Source: DATIXJ01 sp963714795 (lineage in GTDB: Bacteria > Bacteroidota > Ignavibacteria > UBA10030 > SZUA-254). From it: a stretch of DNA of 19,493 nucleotides. The translations under genes were made by a program, and so were the position numbers. Each line of letters opens with the position of its first letter. Position 1 is the first letter of the stretch. The notes under the pieces were generated by a model. That model worked only from the letters and a program-made list of their open reading frames with translations. It was not told the origin of the DNA and made no database searches. This document shows, piece by piece, positions 1 to 8,520 of the stretch. Where the stretch lies: the NCBI GenBank assembly GCA_963714795.1, contig CAVQPS010000012.1, positions 1 to 19,493 on the forward strand. Direction: 5' to 3'.

Positions 1-790
1 CTGTCGCGCGGTGAGATGAGTAAACCCATTCGGAAAAAGCGACGAGCTCGGACAACTGGAATCCGCTTTCAAAGAAATGATCTCCGACCTCCGGCAATCT
101 CAGGAACAGGTCGTGAAAAATGAGCGCGAGCTTGCGTGGAAAGAAATGGCAAAACAGGTAGCCCATGAAATCAAAAATCCCCTGACGCCGATGAAGCTTT
201 CCATGCAACATCTGCGAGAGGCATATCACGATCAGGTAAAAGATTTTTCAGCGATTCTTCAACAAGTATCGGCGACGATACTGGATCAGATTGAAACGTT
301 AAGCAGGATTGCATCGGAATTTTCCCATTTTGCCAGAATGCCGGAACGGAACCTTCAAGTGTGCAATGTTCACGCAATTCTCGAAGAGACAAAACAGTTG
401 TTTCAACAGGTTCCGGGAGTTACTTTTGTGATGCGAATCGACGCAGCCGAATCTGTCGTTCGCGCTGACCATGAAGAATTACGTCGTGCATTCATCAACA
501 TTATCCGGAATGCCCTGCAGGCAATGAACGATTCCGGTACCGTGATCATTCAAACTCATAACGATTCCGATCATCTGTTGATCGATATCATCGATGATGG
601 TCCCGGTATTCCAAAAGAAATTCAGGCACGATTATTCGAACCGGCGTTCTCAACGAAAACTGAAGGAACCGGACTCGGGCTTGCCATTGTCAGACAAACC
701 GTGAAAGATTTGAACGGCGAAATTTCTTTAGTGAGTGAAATTGGGAAAGGGACAACCGTAACTATGATACTTCCGATCTTCAAATCATGA
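1..790 (+). CDS. NtrY-like sensor histidine kinase, 3' part, with a frameshift
   Basis: This is the C-terminal part of a membrane sensor kinase; its start lies outside the window. Frame 1 encodes the end of a HAMP linker (LSRGEMSKPIRK). From about base 38 the protein continues in frame 2 with SDELGQLESAFKEM, then the H-box HEIKNPLTP, an N-box (IIRNALQAM), and the G-boxes DDGPGIP and GTGLGLAIV. H-box wording (AWKEMAKQVAHEIKNPLTP) and the FSHFARMP segment are typical of NtrY-type kinases that pair with NtrC-type regulators. The A5 run at 34-38 has one A too many to keep frame, so an ATG at 77 is not a credible start. The cognate regulator is not visible here. The stop at 788-790 lies 10 bp before the next gene, so the two are probably co-transcribed. 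Kinase assignment is firm; the NtrY subtype is likely. Confidence 0.85.
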
Positions 791-800
791 TCGTCCATTG

Positions 801-1576
801 ATGCCGATAACGAACGAACGCGCCCTGCCGGTGATTCAATCAAAACTTTTCAGCAAATTTCCTGAACTGAAATTCGGGATGAGTACGAGATTGGGTGGCG
901 TCGGCGACGGTGATTTCGGGATGAATCTCAGTTTTTCCGTCGGCGACAACGAAGTCAATGTCAAAGAGAACCGTCATCGGTTTTTATCTTCGCTCGGAAT
1001 CGGGATTGAAATGCTAGCCATTCCGCGGCAGGTTCATGGCGAAGTTGTCCGTGCGGTGGATGGACCCGGAATGTTCGAACAAACCGACGCACTCATAACG
1101 AACAGTTCCAACGTTGCACTGTGTGTTTCGATTGCGGATTGTCTGCCGATTTTTATTTTTGATCCGGTCACGCTTTCACTTGCCGCGGTTCATTCCGGAT
1201 GGCGTGGAGTTGTGCCAGAATTCTTGCAAAAGCAATTGCTCTGATGCAGAAAACCTACGGAGCTGATCCCTCGGACTTTATCTGTTATATCGGGCCGGCC
1301 GCGAAGTCGTGCTGTTATGAAGTCGGGGAAGAGGTTGCACAATCCTTTCCGGCGGAATATGTTATCCGGACAAATTCTCCGAAACCGCATCTTGATCTTC
1401 AAAAAATGAATAAGGATATTCTTCTTCAGCATGGAGTTCAGGATACGAATCTTGAGGTAGCAAATGAATGCACGATTTGCAGTCCCGCGTTGCTACACTC
1501 CTACCGGCGTGACGGTAAACGATCCGGCAGGATGATGGCTGTCATTTGTCGTATGGATTCGTCGGGAAATGATTGA
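801..1576 (+). CDS. pgeF: PgeF/YfiH (DUF152) family protein, frameshifted
   Basis: The family is a peptidoglycan editing factor/purine nucleoside-modifying copper or zinc enzyme (COG1496, 'multicopper polyphenol oxidase' in old annotation). Visible signatures, in order, are MSTRLGG, RQVHGE, DALIT, CVSIADCLPIF, AAVHSGWRG, IGPAAKSCCYEVGEEV and the C-terminal SYRRDGKRSGRMMAVI. The histidines and cysteines of the HG, DC and VHSGWRG motifs are the expected metal ligands. The protein is split: the frame starting at 801 runs into junk after GWRGVV, and the rest resumes at base 1214 as ARILAKAIALM. One missing base near 1209-1214 explains it. Repaired length is about 259 aa, normal for the family. 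I prefer ATG 801 over TTG 798; the ribosome site is weak, consistent with translation coupled to the kinase just upstream. Confidence 0.85.
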
Positions 1577-1595
1577 TTTAGCGTGATTTACGGCA

Positions 1596-1626
1596 TTGTT
1601 TTTCGTCCTATAAATTGGTACATTTT
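1596..1626 (+). promoter_or_regulatory. Candidate Bacteroidota-type promoter of glmS
   Basis: TTG at 1596-1598 is followed after 20 bases by TACATTTT at 1619-1626. This is close to the -33 TTTG / -7 TAnnTTTG arrangement. The expected start of transcription would be near 1633, ahead of the ATG at 1660. The site is imperfect and is supported mainly by its likeness to the better sites at 3498-3528 and 4456-4487. Confidence 0.35.
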
Positions 1627-1659
1627 TGTTTGATTTTATTCAAATGAGGAAACGGAAAT

Positions 1660-3491
1660 ATGTGTGGCATTGTCGGATATATTGGTCCTAAAAATTCGTT
1701 ACCGATTTTACTGGAAGGTCTTCGCCGGATGGAATATCGCGGCTACGATTCTGCCGGAATAGCATTGATCAATGAAAACGGTTTGACGATCATAAAAAAA
1801 GCGGGTAAAGTTGCCGATCTTGTGAAAGCGATCGGCAAGAAGGAGTTGTCATCCGGTATTGGTATCGGGCATACACGGTGGGCAACTCACGGTGAGCCGA
1901 ACGATGCGAATGCCCATCCACATTGGGATTGCCATAAAGAAATTGCCATCATTCACAACGGCATCATTGAAAATTATGCTACCCTGAAACGGAAGCTCGA
2001 ACATGACGGACATGTGATTCGCACGGTCACCGACACGGAAGTACTCGTTCATTTGATCGAAGAAATGTACAAACGGTCGCACGATCTTTTTACCGCCGTT
2101 CGTCAGGCCTTACTGGAAGTAGAAGGAGCATACGGCATCCTGGTCGTGTCCACGAAAGAGCCGGATAAGATTATTGCGGCCCGAAAAGGAAGTCCGCTGG
2201 TCATTGGCGTCGGTGAGAATGAAAATTTAGTTGCATCGGATGCCGCTGCGCTTGTCGATCATACACGTCAGGTTATTTACCTTGAAGATGGTGAAGTAGC
2301 CTGCTTGACTGCAGATTCGTTGGTGACGAAAACGATTTATGACGAAGAAATTATCAAGGAAGTGGAAGAAATTACGTTCGATCTTGAGCAGATTGAAAAA
2401 AAGGGATACGATCATTTCATGCTCAAGGAGATTCATGAACAGCCGGAATCGATTCGTAATTCACTCCGTGGACGTTTGCGGGTGAATGAGGGAACAGCGA
2501 AACTCGGAGGGCTGGAATCGGTCATGGATAAATTGGAGAAGACTAAACGCATTCTTATCACGGCTTGCGGTACCTCATGGCATGCCGCGCTGGTCGGAAA
2601 GTACATGATCGAACAGCTTGCCAGAATTCCTGTGGATGTCGATTATGCTTCGGAGTTTCGATACCGCAACCCGGTGATTCGTCCCGACGATGTCGTTATC
2701 GTCATCAGCCAGAGCGGTGAAACTGCCGATACTCTTGCCGCCCTGCGCGAAGCGAAATCGAAAGGCGCAACGGTGATCGGTGTTGTCAATGTGTCGGTAG
2801 TTCTATTGCACGGGAGACCGATGCCGGTGTTTACATTCATGCGGGACCGGAGATCGGCGTTGCGTCGACGAAAGCTTTTACGTCGCAGATTTCCGTTCTG
2901 TCATTGATTACGTTATTGCTTTCCCGCCAGCGCGGAATGGATCGGGAACGCGGTCAAATTTTAGCGAATGATCTTCTGGCGCTCCCGGAGAAAGTGGAAT
3001 CGATTTTTAAAGAAACGGATCACATCAAATCGATTGCCGAAGAGTTCCGCAACGTGCAAAACTTTATTTACCTCGGTCGTGGTAGCAATTTCCCGACGGC
3101 ACTGGAAGGTGCTCTCAAGCTGAAAGAAATTTCCTATATTCATGCCGAAGGATATCCTGCCGCAGAAATGAAACATGGGCCGATCGCATTGATCGATGAA
3201 AATATGCCGGTGGTCTTTATCGTTCCGAAAGATACGATCTACGATAAAGTTATCAGCAACATGCAGGAGGTGCGGGCCCGCCGCGGAAAAATCATCGCCA
3301 TTGCGAATGAAGATGATACGGAAATCGATAAACTGTCGGATCATGTGATTAAAGTTCCGCGCACGCTGAGCTTCTTTGGACCGATCGTGAATACGATCCC
3401 GTTGCAATTGCTGGCATACTACATGGCGGTTACGCGGGGATGCAACGTCGACCAACCGAGGAATCTCGCCAAAAGCGTTACTGTCGAGTGA
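1660..3491 (+). CDS. glmS: Glutamine-fructose-6-phosphate aminotransferase (isomerizing), frameshifted
   Basis: GlmS makes glucosamine-6-phosphate from fructose-6-phosphate and glutamine, the entry step to UDP-GlcNAc for peptidoglycan. The N-terminal MCGIVGYIG exposes the catalytic Cys2 of a class II glutamine amidotransferase; GHTRWATHG and HNGIIENY follow. Two SIS sugar-phosphate domains come next (ACGTSWHAA, SQSGETADT; then GRGSNFPTALEGALKLKE, EMKHGPIALI), ending in NLAKSVTVE, the usual GlmS tail. The first frame is lost after GVVNV near 2793 and the rest (GSSIARETDAG, STKAFTSQ) continues one frame over from 2796. A missing G (GTGGTCGG read as GTGTCGG) restores one protein of about 610 aa, the normal length. 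The start has a GAGG ribosome site. No glmS ribozyme was recognised in the 83-bp leader. Confidence 0.93.
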
Positions 3492-3506
3492 ACTGTTTTT
3501 GTTTTC
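3477..3506 (+). terminator. Possible weak terminator overlapping the glmS stop
   Basis: GTTACT (3477-3482) can pair with AGT-AAC (3487-3493, one bulged G) around a GTCG loop, followed by a T-rich stretch from 3494. The stem is short and the T-rich stretch is shared with the next gene's -33 element, so this is tentative. Confidence 0.25.
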
Positions 3507-3528
3507 TTATTCAAATTTTCTATCTTTG
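3498..3528 (+). promoter_or_regulatory. Bacteroidota-type promoter of the short-chain reductase gene
   Basis: TTTG at 3498-3501, 19 bases of spacer, then TATCTTTG at 3521-3528, a full match to TAnnTTTG. Spacing and motifs fit the -33/-7 promoter known from Bacteroidota. Predicted transcription start is near 3535, about 30 bases before the ATG at 3567. Confidence 0.55.
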
Positions 3529-3566
3529 TTTTGCTATGAAAACGATAATGAGGGAAAGGATATTGC

Positions 3567-4412
3567 ATGAGTCGTGAACTTCGGTTTAAGCCGACGGAAT
3601 GGGCGCTTATTTTGGGTGCTTCGAGCGGCTTTGGTGCCGGTTGTGCTGTTGAACTTGCCAGACGCGGTATGAACATTTTCGGCGTTCATCTTGATCGCCA
3701 GGCAACGATGCCGGTGGTGAAAGAGACCATCAAGCATATCAATGATGCCGGAGGTAAAGCGGTTTTTTTTAATATCAATGCAGCCGATCCCGTCAAGCGT
3801 AACGAAGTTCTCGATGAGATTAAAAAAGAATTCTCTCATCATGCGTCCGACACGATTAAAGTGTTGTTCCATTCCCTGGCGTTCGGCACGTTGAAACCGT
3901 TTATCGCACAAAATCCCGATGAGATGATCAATCAAGCGCAGGTGGAAATGACCCTCGATGTCATGGCGAATAGTTTTGTGTATTGGACGCAGGGAGTGAT
4001 GTCCCACAAGTTAATGAAGCGCGGCGGGAGAATTTTTGGTATGACCAGTTCGGGCGGTCATTCCGTTCTTCCGTTTTACGGTGCCGTGTCTGCCGCAAAA
4101 GCGGCATTGGAATCTCATGCCCGTCAGCTTGCGATGGAACTTGGTCCCTACGGCATTACCGTCAATACGATTCTTGCCGGGGTAACGGACACTCCCGCTT
4201 TGAAAAAAATTCCCGGCGCGGCGGAAATGCTGGCGATTGCCCGTGCGAAGAATCCCCAACTGCGTGCAACGGAACCAGCCGATGTCGCTCGTGCGGTTGC
4301 ATTACTCTGTCAGGAAGATGCTTATTTTATTTCGGGGAATGTTATCGGTGTCGATGCCGGGGAAGATAAGGTCAGTTTCGTCGGTCAGGAGACAGGTTCG
4401 CGGATCGATTGA
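3567..4412 (+). CDS. Enoyl-ACP reductase-like short-chain dehydrogenase (FabI/FabL type)
   Basis: A 281-aa Rossmann-fold reductase. The cofactor loop is GASSGFGAG (residues 17-25). HSLAFG near residue 102 resembles the HSIAF stretch of enoyl-ACP reductases. The catalytic pair is Tyr171 and Lys178, separated by six residues (YGAVSAAKAAL). YX6K is the spacing of enoyl-ACP reductases FabI and FabL, whereas ordinary SDRs have YX3K. The following AGVTDTPALKKIPG resembles FabL/FabI substrate-loop sequence. The likely role is the last, NAD(P)H-dependent step of each fatty-acid elongation round, in the cytoplasm. Start ATG 3567 has a GAGGGAAAGGA ribosome site and the gene has its own promoter. The FabI second tyrosine (Y-X-L-G region) is not evident, being replaced by MTSSGG. 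Another SDR role on CoA- or ACP-linked substrates remains possible. Confidence 0.72.
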   Translation: MSRELRFKPTEWALILGASSGFGAGCAVELARRGMNIFGVHLDRQATMPVVKETIKHINDAGGKAVFFNINAADPVKRNEVLDEIKKEFSHHASDTIKVLFHSLAFGTLKPFIAQNPDEMINQAQVEMTLDVMANSFVYWTQGVMSHKLMKRGGRIFGMTSSGGHSVLPFYGAVSAAKAALESHARQLAMELGPYGITVNTILAGVTDTPALKKIPGAAEMLAIARAKNPQLRATEPADVARAVALLCQEDAYFISGNVIGVDAGEDKVSFVGQETGSRID

Positions 4413-4455
4413 GATATATCCGGTAAAAAGTGAGGCATGCTCGCACGAAAATTTA

Positions 4456-4487
4456 ATTGATTTTTCCCCCTGCATTTCGTATATTTG
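4456..4487 (+). promoter_or_regulatory. Bacteroidota-type promoter of the methyltransferase gene
   Basis: ATTG at 4456-4459, 20 bases of spacer, then TATATTTG at 4480-4487, a full match to TAnnTTTG. Transcription would start near 4494 and leave a leader of about 80 bases before the ATG at 4576. The tRNA-Phe gene may also be read from here. Confidence 0.5.
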
Positions 4488-4575
4488 AACCCGTTACACA
4501 TTCATTGACTCCGGTTGTCCCCCGAGTTTTCTCTCGAGAGCGCGATCGTACAAAATTTCCGAACAAGGAGTTTTT

Positions 4576-5725
4576 ATGGCAAAGACAAAAAAGAAAGCTG
4601 CTCCGGCAAAGCGAACGCCGGCAGTTCGCGTCGAACCCAGAGAATTTTCTGTTGCTGATCTTGTGCGCGAGTTAAACTCTTTCAACGTCGACAATTACTG
4701 GGATCTCGGCAGGTTTTTAGTCGATAAAGTTATGCCTGTTGCCCGAAAACAGGGAATGTTTGAAGATCAGGTATTGAAGATGGTGTCTGCACATCCGGGT
4801 GTCAAATTTCCCTTTTCGATGTTAAAACAGTGTCAGCAATATTACAGCTATTATCCCGACGTCAAGAAGCGATCTCTCCCGGAAGTTTTCTATTTCGATT
4901 TAGCGACGAAAGTGGATGAATCGCGACGACGGGATCAATACGAAAAACAGGCAATTGATTATCACTGGACGATTTCCGATCTGCGGAAAAAAATCCATGA
5001 CGATGAAGTCGCACGCAGAATCGACGAACGCACGAAGTACGGTTTCGATCTCCGTGAAAAAAATGTGTGGATGTTTGAAACTCCCGATCCCCGTTTTCGG
5101 GAAACCGAATTACAAGGGACGAATTCCGGGACAAATTGTTGCCAATGCTTTATATTACTACACGAAACCGGGCGATTACATAGTCGATCCATTCGCCGGC
5201 AGTGGAACAGTTGCCGATATTATCGATACGCTTCCGCATTTTCAGGACAGGAAATATAAATTGTACGATGCCAATCCTCTGGAAGATCGCATCACACATA
5301 ATAATGTTTTGTTGACCGGCATCCCGGAACAGTCGGGAACGGTTGATTATATTTTTCTTGATCCTCCCATGGATTTCACCCATCGTGATGCATCGAGTGA
5401 TTTTGCCGTAAGTCTTGAAGCTACCCGAGCCGATTTCAGTTTGAAGTTTAAAGGAATTGTACGTGAATGCTCGCGGGTGTTAAAATCCGGCGGCAAGGTT
5501 TCGATGGTAATCGAACCGGCGTTCTCGGTTACGGAATTCATCGATTTCCCGATGGAGATTACGAAATTATTTTGTGAAGCCGGATTTAAACAGATCGGGA
5601 AAGTGTATCTCCCGCGACGGTCTGGAGATTCGACCAATCGTTCGAATCAGAATGTTTCCGAAATGCGCGGCATCCGGTCATTGTCGTCGGATTGCCGGGA
5701 ACTTCTCACGTTCCAGAAACAGTAA
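4576..5725 (+). CDS. DUF1016-like N-terminal region joined to a DNA N4/N6 methyltransferase domain, frameshifted
   Basis: The repaired protein is about 382 aa. It begins with a Lys/Ala/Pro-rich tail (residues 1-24). Residues about 25-155 resemble the DUF1016/YhcG N-terminal helical domain: NYWDLGRFLVDKV, FSMLKQCQQYYSYYPD and YEKQAIDYHWTISDLRKKI. From about residue 176 a class I methyltransferase begins (KPNYKGRIPGQIV), with SAM motif DPFAGSGTV (FAGSGT 206-211), motif IV as DPPM (262-265), and SRVLKSGGKVSMVIEP. The SAM motif precedes motif IV. DPPM lacks the aromatic residue normal in N4/N6-adenine or cytosine methylases. One extra G in the run at 5099-5101 breaks the frame. Ribosome site AAGGAG precedes ATG 4576. 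No restriction endonuclease is adjacent, so this may be an orphan methylase; its target is unknown. Confidence 0.7.
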
Positions 5726-5732
5726 GCAACAT

Positions 5733-5805
5733 GGACAGGTAGCTCAGATGGTAGAGCAACGGCCTGAAAAGCCGTGTGTCGGCGGTTCAATTCCGCCCCT
5801 GTCCA
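5733..5805 (+). tRNA. tRNA-Phe (anticodon GAA)
   Basis: A complete cloverleaf can be folded: acceptor GGACAGG (5733-5739) with CCTGTCC (5798-5804); D stem GCTC/GAGC; anticodon stem ACGGC/GCCGT around loop CTGAAAA (5764-5770), anticodon GAA at 5766-5768; variable loop GTGTC; T stem GGCGG/CCGCC around TTCAATT; discriminator A at 5805. CCA is not encoded (CTC follows). It starts 7 bases after the methyltransferase stop, so it may share that transcript. Confidence 0.96.
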
Positions 5806-5870
5806 CTCAGTGAAGAGAAATTGGATTATTATTTACTAGTAATGTATTGTCCATCTCACTGCCAGCCAAC

Positions 5871-5894
5871 CGTTCATGCGAAAATGCATGAGCG
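5871..5894. terminator. Hairpin between convergent transcripts, likely bidirectional terminator
   Basis: CGTTCATGC (5871-5879) pairs with GCATGAGCG (5886-5894) as a 9-bp stem with one G-T wobble and a 6-base loop GAAAAT. It lies in the 113-bp gap between the tRNA on one strand and the histidine kinase stop on the other. Neither side has a strong T run, so termination may be weak or Rho-assisted. Confidence 0.45.
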
Positions 5895-5918
5895 AATGCC
5901 TTTCAAATGTGCAATTGT

Positions 5919-7217
5919 TCAGTTTTGTTTTGATGATTCGGCAGGAATAGAAATGATGAATGTTGTACCTTGTCCGGACATTGATTCTACCGTAATTTCC
6001 CCATGGTGATTTTGAATAATTTTTTTACAAATTGGTAACCCGTATCCATGTCCGTTTGGTTTCGTGGTTATTCTTTCCGTAAATAATTTTTCTTTAACCG
6101 ATGGATCGAGACCCGGTCCATTATCCGCAACAATGAGACGAACGGATTTATTTTCCGCGCTGTACTCAGTCTTGATGGTTATTGTTGCTTCTGCGTTTGC
6201 CTCGATAGCATTATTCGCGAGATTCAGTAAGACTTGTTGAATCTGATCCTTATCGCAGTTGATATGAGGAAGCTTCTCATCAGTTGTAAGTACGATCTTT
6301 CCTTTCCGGAATTTCTTGAGAGATCGTATAAAAATTGAAAATTTATCCACCAACGCATTGAGATCCATGGGGTATAACTGGGATTTTATACTTGACCGCA
6401 CAAGGAGATTCTCTGCGAACGTGTGAATCTTAATTATCGATTCTTGTATGTCACTCACATATTTCTGGGAGCTCGGTTTATCGCCCTGTTGAATAAAACG
6501 TTGTAATGCTTGCGATTGAAGAGAAACGATTCCGATAATATTGTTTAATTCGTGACTGATTTCTGCAGCCATCTCGCCGCGTAGCGCCATTCGTTCCGAT
6601 TTGATGATATGGTCATTGGCTTCTTTCAGTTCTTCATAGGTTTTCTTTAAATCTTCGTACAGGCGCGCATTTTGTATAGCCGTTGCAGCCTGACCCGCGA
6701 GGATTTCGAACAACCGAAGGATCTCATTTCTATTGATTGCCTGGATGAACCGGCTGTCGACATAAATAACGCCGATGGGTGCATCGTTCGTGGTCAGCGG
6801 CGAACACAATATCGTTTGAAGTTCGAGGTTGATTATACTCTGCCGCAACTCGAACCGTTCGTCGTGGAGAGCATCTTCGATGCAGACGGATTCACCGGTG
6901 TGATACACATCTTCAAGAACGCTGGCGCTGACCTGAAAATGGTCCGGATGAATCGATGCCCCGTTTTTATCGTGACCGATGACATATTTGAGGCTCCCAT
7001 TTTTATCAGCAAGCATAAGAAACCCGCGGTCAGCATGAGTGATTCGTATTGCATGATCAATAACGAGAGATAACACATCTGAAACGACCAGAGAAGTGTT
7101 GATTTTTCTGGTGATGCTGAGAATCGTTTCTAAATCCTCCGCGCGTGTTCCATTGGTTGGTTCGATAGCACCGGTGTAAGAAACCTGTTGGCGAGAAATC
7201 AGTTCATGTATTCGCAT
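5919..7217 (-). CDS. GAF-domain sensor histidine kinase
   Basis: A 432-aa cytoplasmic kinase with no membrane segments. A GAF domain spans about residues 30-185 (ADRGFLMLADKNG, GESVCIEDALHD, ILCSPL, GVIYVDSR, FEILAGQAATAIQNARLYE). A short coiled coil (about 187-210) leads to the H-box AAEISHELNN with His222. The ATPase domain has N-box VLLNLANNAIEA, DNGPGLD and GHGYGLPICKKI. It should autophosphorylate in response to a small ligand or signal bound by the GAF domain. The start at 7217 (MRIHELISRQ) is chosen because it follows the upstream TPR gene's stop by 4 bp and has a GGAG site about 10 bases upstream. A 48-codon extension in the same frame would overlap the TPR gene. It is the last gene of the sigma-54-driven operon. 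No receiver protein with an intact phosphorylation pocket is present in the window. Confidence 0.9.
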   Translation of the reverse strand: MRIHELISRQQVSYTGAIEPTNGTRAEDLETILSITRKINTSLVVSDVLSLVIDHAIRITHADRGFLMLADKNGSLKYVIGHDKNGASIHPDHFQVSASVLEDVYHTGESVCIEDALHDERFELRQSIINLELQTILCSPLTTNDAPIGVIYVDSRFIQAINRNEILRLFEILAGQAATAIQNARLYEDLKKTYEELKEANDHIIKSERMALRGEMAAEISHELNNIIGIVSLQSQALQRFIQQGDKPSSQKYVSDIQESIIKIHTFAENLLVRSSIKSQLYPMDLNALVDKFSIFIRSLKKFRKGKIVLTTDEKLPHINCDKDQIQQVLLNLANNAIEANAEATITIKTEYSAENKSVRLIVADNGPGLDPSVKEKLFTERITTKPNGHGYGLPICKKIIQNHHGEITVESMSGQGTTFIISIPAESSKQN

Positions 7218-7221
7218 AGGT

Positions 7222-8481
7222 CTATTTCTCCAAGAGTTTAATTTGTTCAGCTGTATTATATATTTCGTGCATTGCCCCGACTTTTTTAAAACAAGAGTGA
7301 GCATTCCTGAAAGATTCGATGGCAGATCTTTTTCTCTTGCGGTTTTTTTCCATGACGCCAATCTCGTAGAGGGTTTCGCCCAAATTAAGCTTGTTGTGAT
7401 ATTCCTCGTTGATTCTCATGCTGGATTGAAAGTATGTCATTGCAAGTCCGTATTCTTTCATTTCTCGGAAAATCATTCCCTTCAATTTATACACATCGGC
7501 GATGCTCAGCCGGTCCTCGGTTTTCTCAAAATGTTCAAACGCCTGGTTACAAAGCGCCAACGACAGAGCACTGTCCATTTTTCTAAAATAAATATTTGCC
7601 TTGCCTAATTGTGCAATTCCTATGAGACCGGGATTGTTGATTTTGACGGACCCTTCGAGACTTCGGTCAAAAGCCCGCAAAGCACTTGAGTAATTTTTTT
7701 TCGAAAAGAACGACATCCCTATATTATGCTCGACTTCGGAAATGCGTACGAGATTCCCGGTAGATTCAAACAGGGAAAGCGCCCGTTTATAATTGTTCAA
7801 AGCGTTATCGAAATTCCCGGTGATGTTATCGATGATACCGAGGTTCATAGATATTGTTGCTGCGAGTTCATGCTGATGAGACCGCTCCGCGTTGTGAAGA
7901 GCATGAGAAAACGATTTGCCTGCTCGTTTCAGCAAACCCTGCTCTCCATACATCGTGCCGAAAAGATTATCCACTTTTGCCAGAGAGGCAACATCACGCA
8001 GTTTGGAGAAAACCTTTCTGCTCGCCGTCAAATCTTTTGCGCAATCCTTCCATTTCCCCTGGCGGCAATAGATATCTCCGCGATGGTAGAGAGCTTCGGC
8101 AATAAATTCAGGCCGGTTTGTCTGGTTACCATAGTCAAGCGATTCGGCGAGCAACTTTTCTGCACTTCGCAAATCACCGTGCAATGTACAAACATTCGCG
8201 ATTCCCAGAAGAATGTCTTGATATTCAATTTTCCCGAGACTCTCCCGGCATGTGGTCAAGAGATGATCGAGTGATGTCTGCTTGTGAGAAACAGGTTCCG
8301 CAATCCTTGCCGGAGTGCTGATGTTCTTCAGTACCATTTCTTCCATCGAGCGTTCCTTTTTTCGGCACTCGATGAATTTATTGACAATATGCGAGCCGCA
8401 ACGCTTTTTTACGAAAGTGAGAATTTCTTGATTTGTTTCCTCACCTTCGTAAAAAATATTATTTTTACTTTCTCTGTTCAT
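7222..8481 (-). CDS. TPR-repeat protein
   Basis: A 419-aa soluble protein. From about residue 85 to the end it is built of roughly 40-residue helical repeats with TPR signatures, e.g. GDLRSAEKLLAESL, LGIIDNITGNFDNALNNYKRAL, NIGMSFFSKKNYSSALRAFDRSL and KGMIFREMKEYGLAMTYFQSSM. The 40-residue rather than 34-residue spacing is typical of TPR sensor or scaffold proteins. No enzymatic domain or signal peptide was seen; the first 50 residues are charged and not recognised. It lies between the lipoprotein gene (39-bp gap) and the GAF kinase (4-bp gap), so it may regulate or scaffold that kinase. Its TPR architecture resembles the C-terminal half of the large Ser/Thr kinase upstream. ATG 8481 has a poor ribosome site; ATG 8346, with AAAGGAAC in front, is an alternative start giving 374 aa. 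Confidence 0.85.
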   Translation of the reverse strand: MNRESKNNIFYEGEETNQEILTFVKKRCGSHIVNKFIECRKKERSMEEMVLKNISTPARIAEPVSHKQTSLDHLLTTCRESLGKIEYQDILLGIANVCTLHGDLRSAEKLLAESLDYGNQTNRPEFIAEALYHRGDIYCRQGKWKDCAKDLTASRKVFSKLRDVASLAKVDNLFGTMYGEQGLLKRAGKSFSHALHNAERSHQHELAATISMNLGIIDNITGNFDNALNNYKRALSLFESTGNLVRISEVEHNIGMSFFSKKNYSSALRAFDRSLEGSVKINNPGLIGIAQLGKANIYFRKMDSALSLALCNQAFEHFEKTEDRLSIADVYKLKGMIFREMKEYGLAMTYFQSSMRINEEYHNKLNLGETLYEIGVMEKNRKRKRSAIESFRNAHSCFKKVGAMHEIYNTAEQIKLLEK

Positions 8482-8520
8482 TGTGTTATACCGTATGCCG
8501 CCGGCAAAATTATGTTCAGG

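Noticed and set aside
1577..1659. glmS ribozyme/riboswitch in the glmS leader
   Set aside because: The leader is only 83 bp and no core pseudoknot elements could be recognised; the known ribozyme needs well over 100 bases.
2961..3455. 164-codon - strand ORF
   Set aside because: Antisense of the second SIS domain of glmS; composition rich in Arg, Phe and His as usual for shadows.
3534..4007. 157-codon - strand ORF
   Set aside because: Fully explained as the antisense shadow of the enoyl-reductase-like gene; no family features.
4425..4460. Hairpin around GCATGC after the reductase gene
   Set aside because: Only short interrupted pairing is possible, so it does not qualify as a terminator.
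5574..5813. 79-codon + strand ORF across the tRNA
   Set aside because: Its C-terminal part is a translation of the tRNA-Phe gene and the rest lies out of frame in the methyltransferase gene.
5733..5918. Genomic-island attachment site at the tRNA-Phe gene
   Set aside because: No repeat of the tRNA 3' end was found elsewhere in the window, and no integrase is present.
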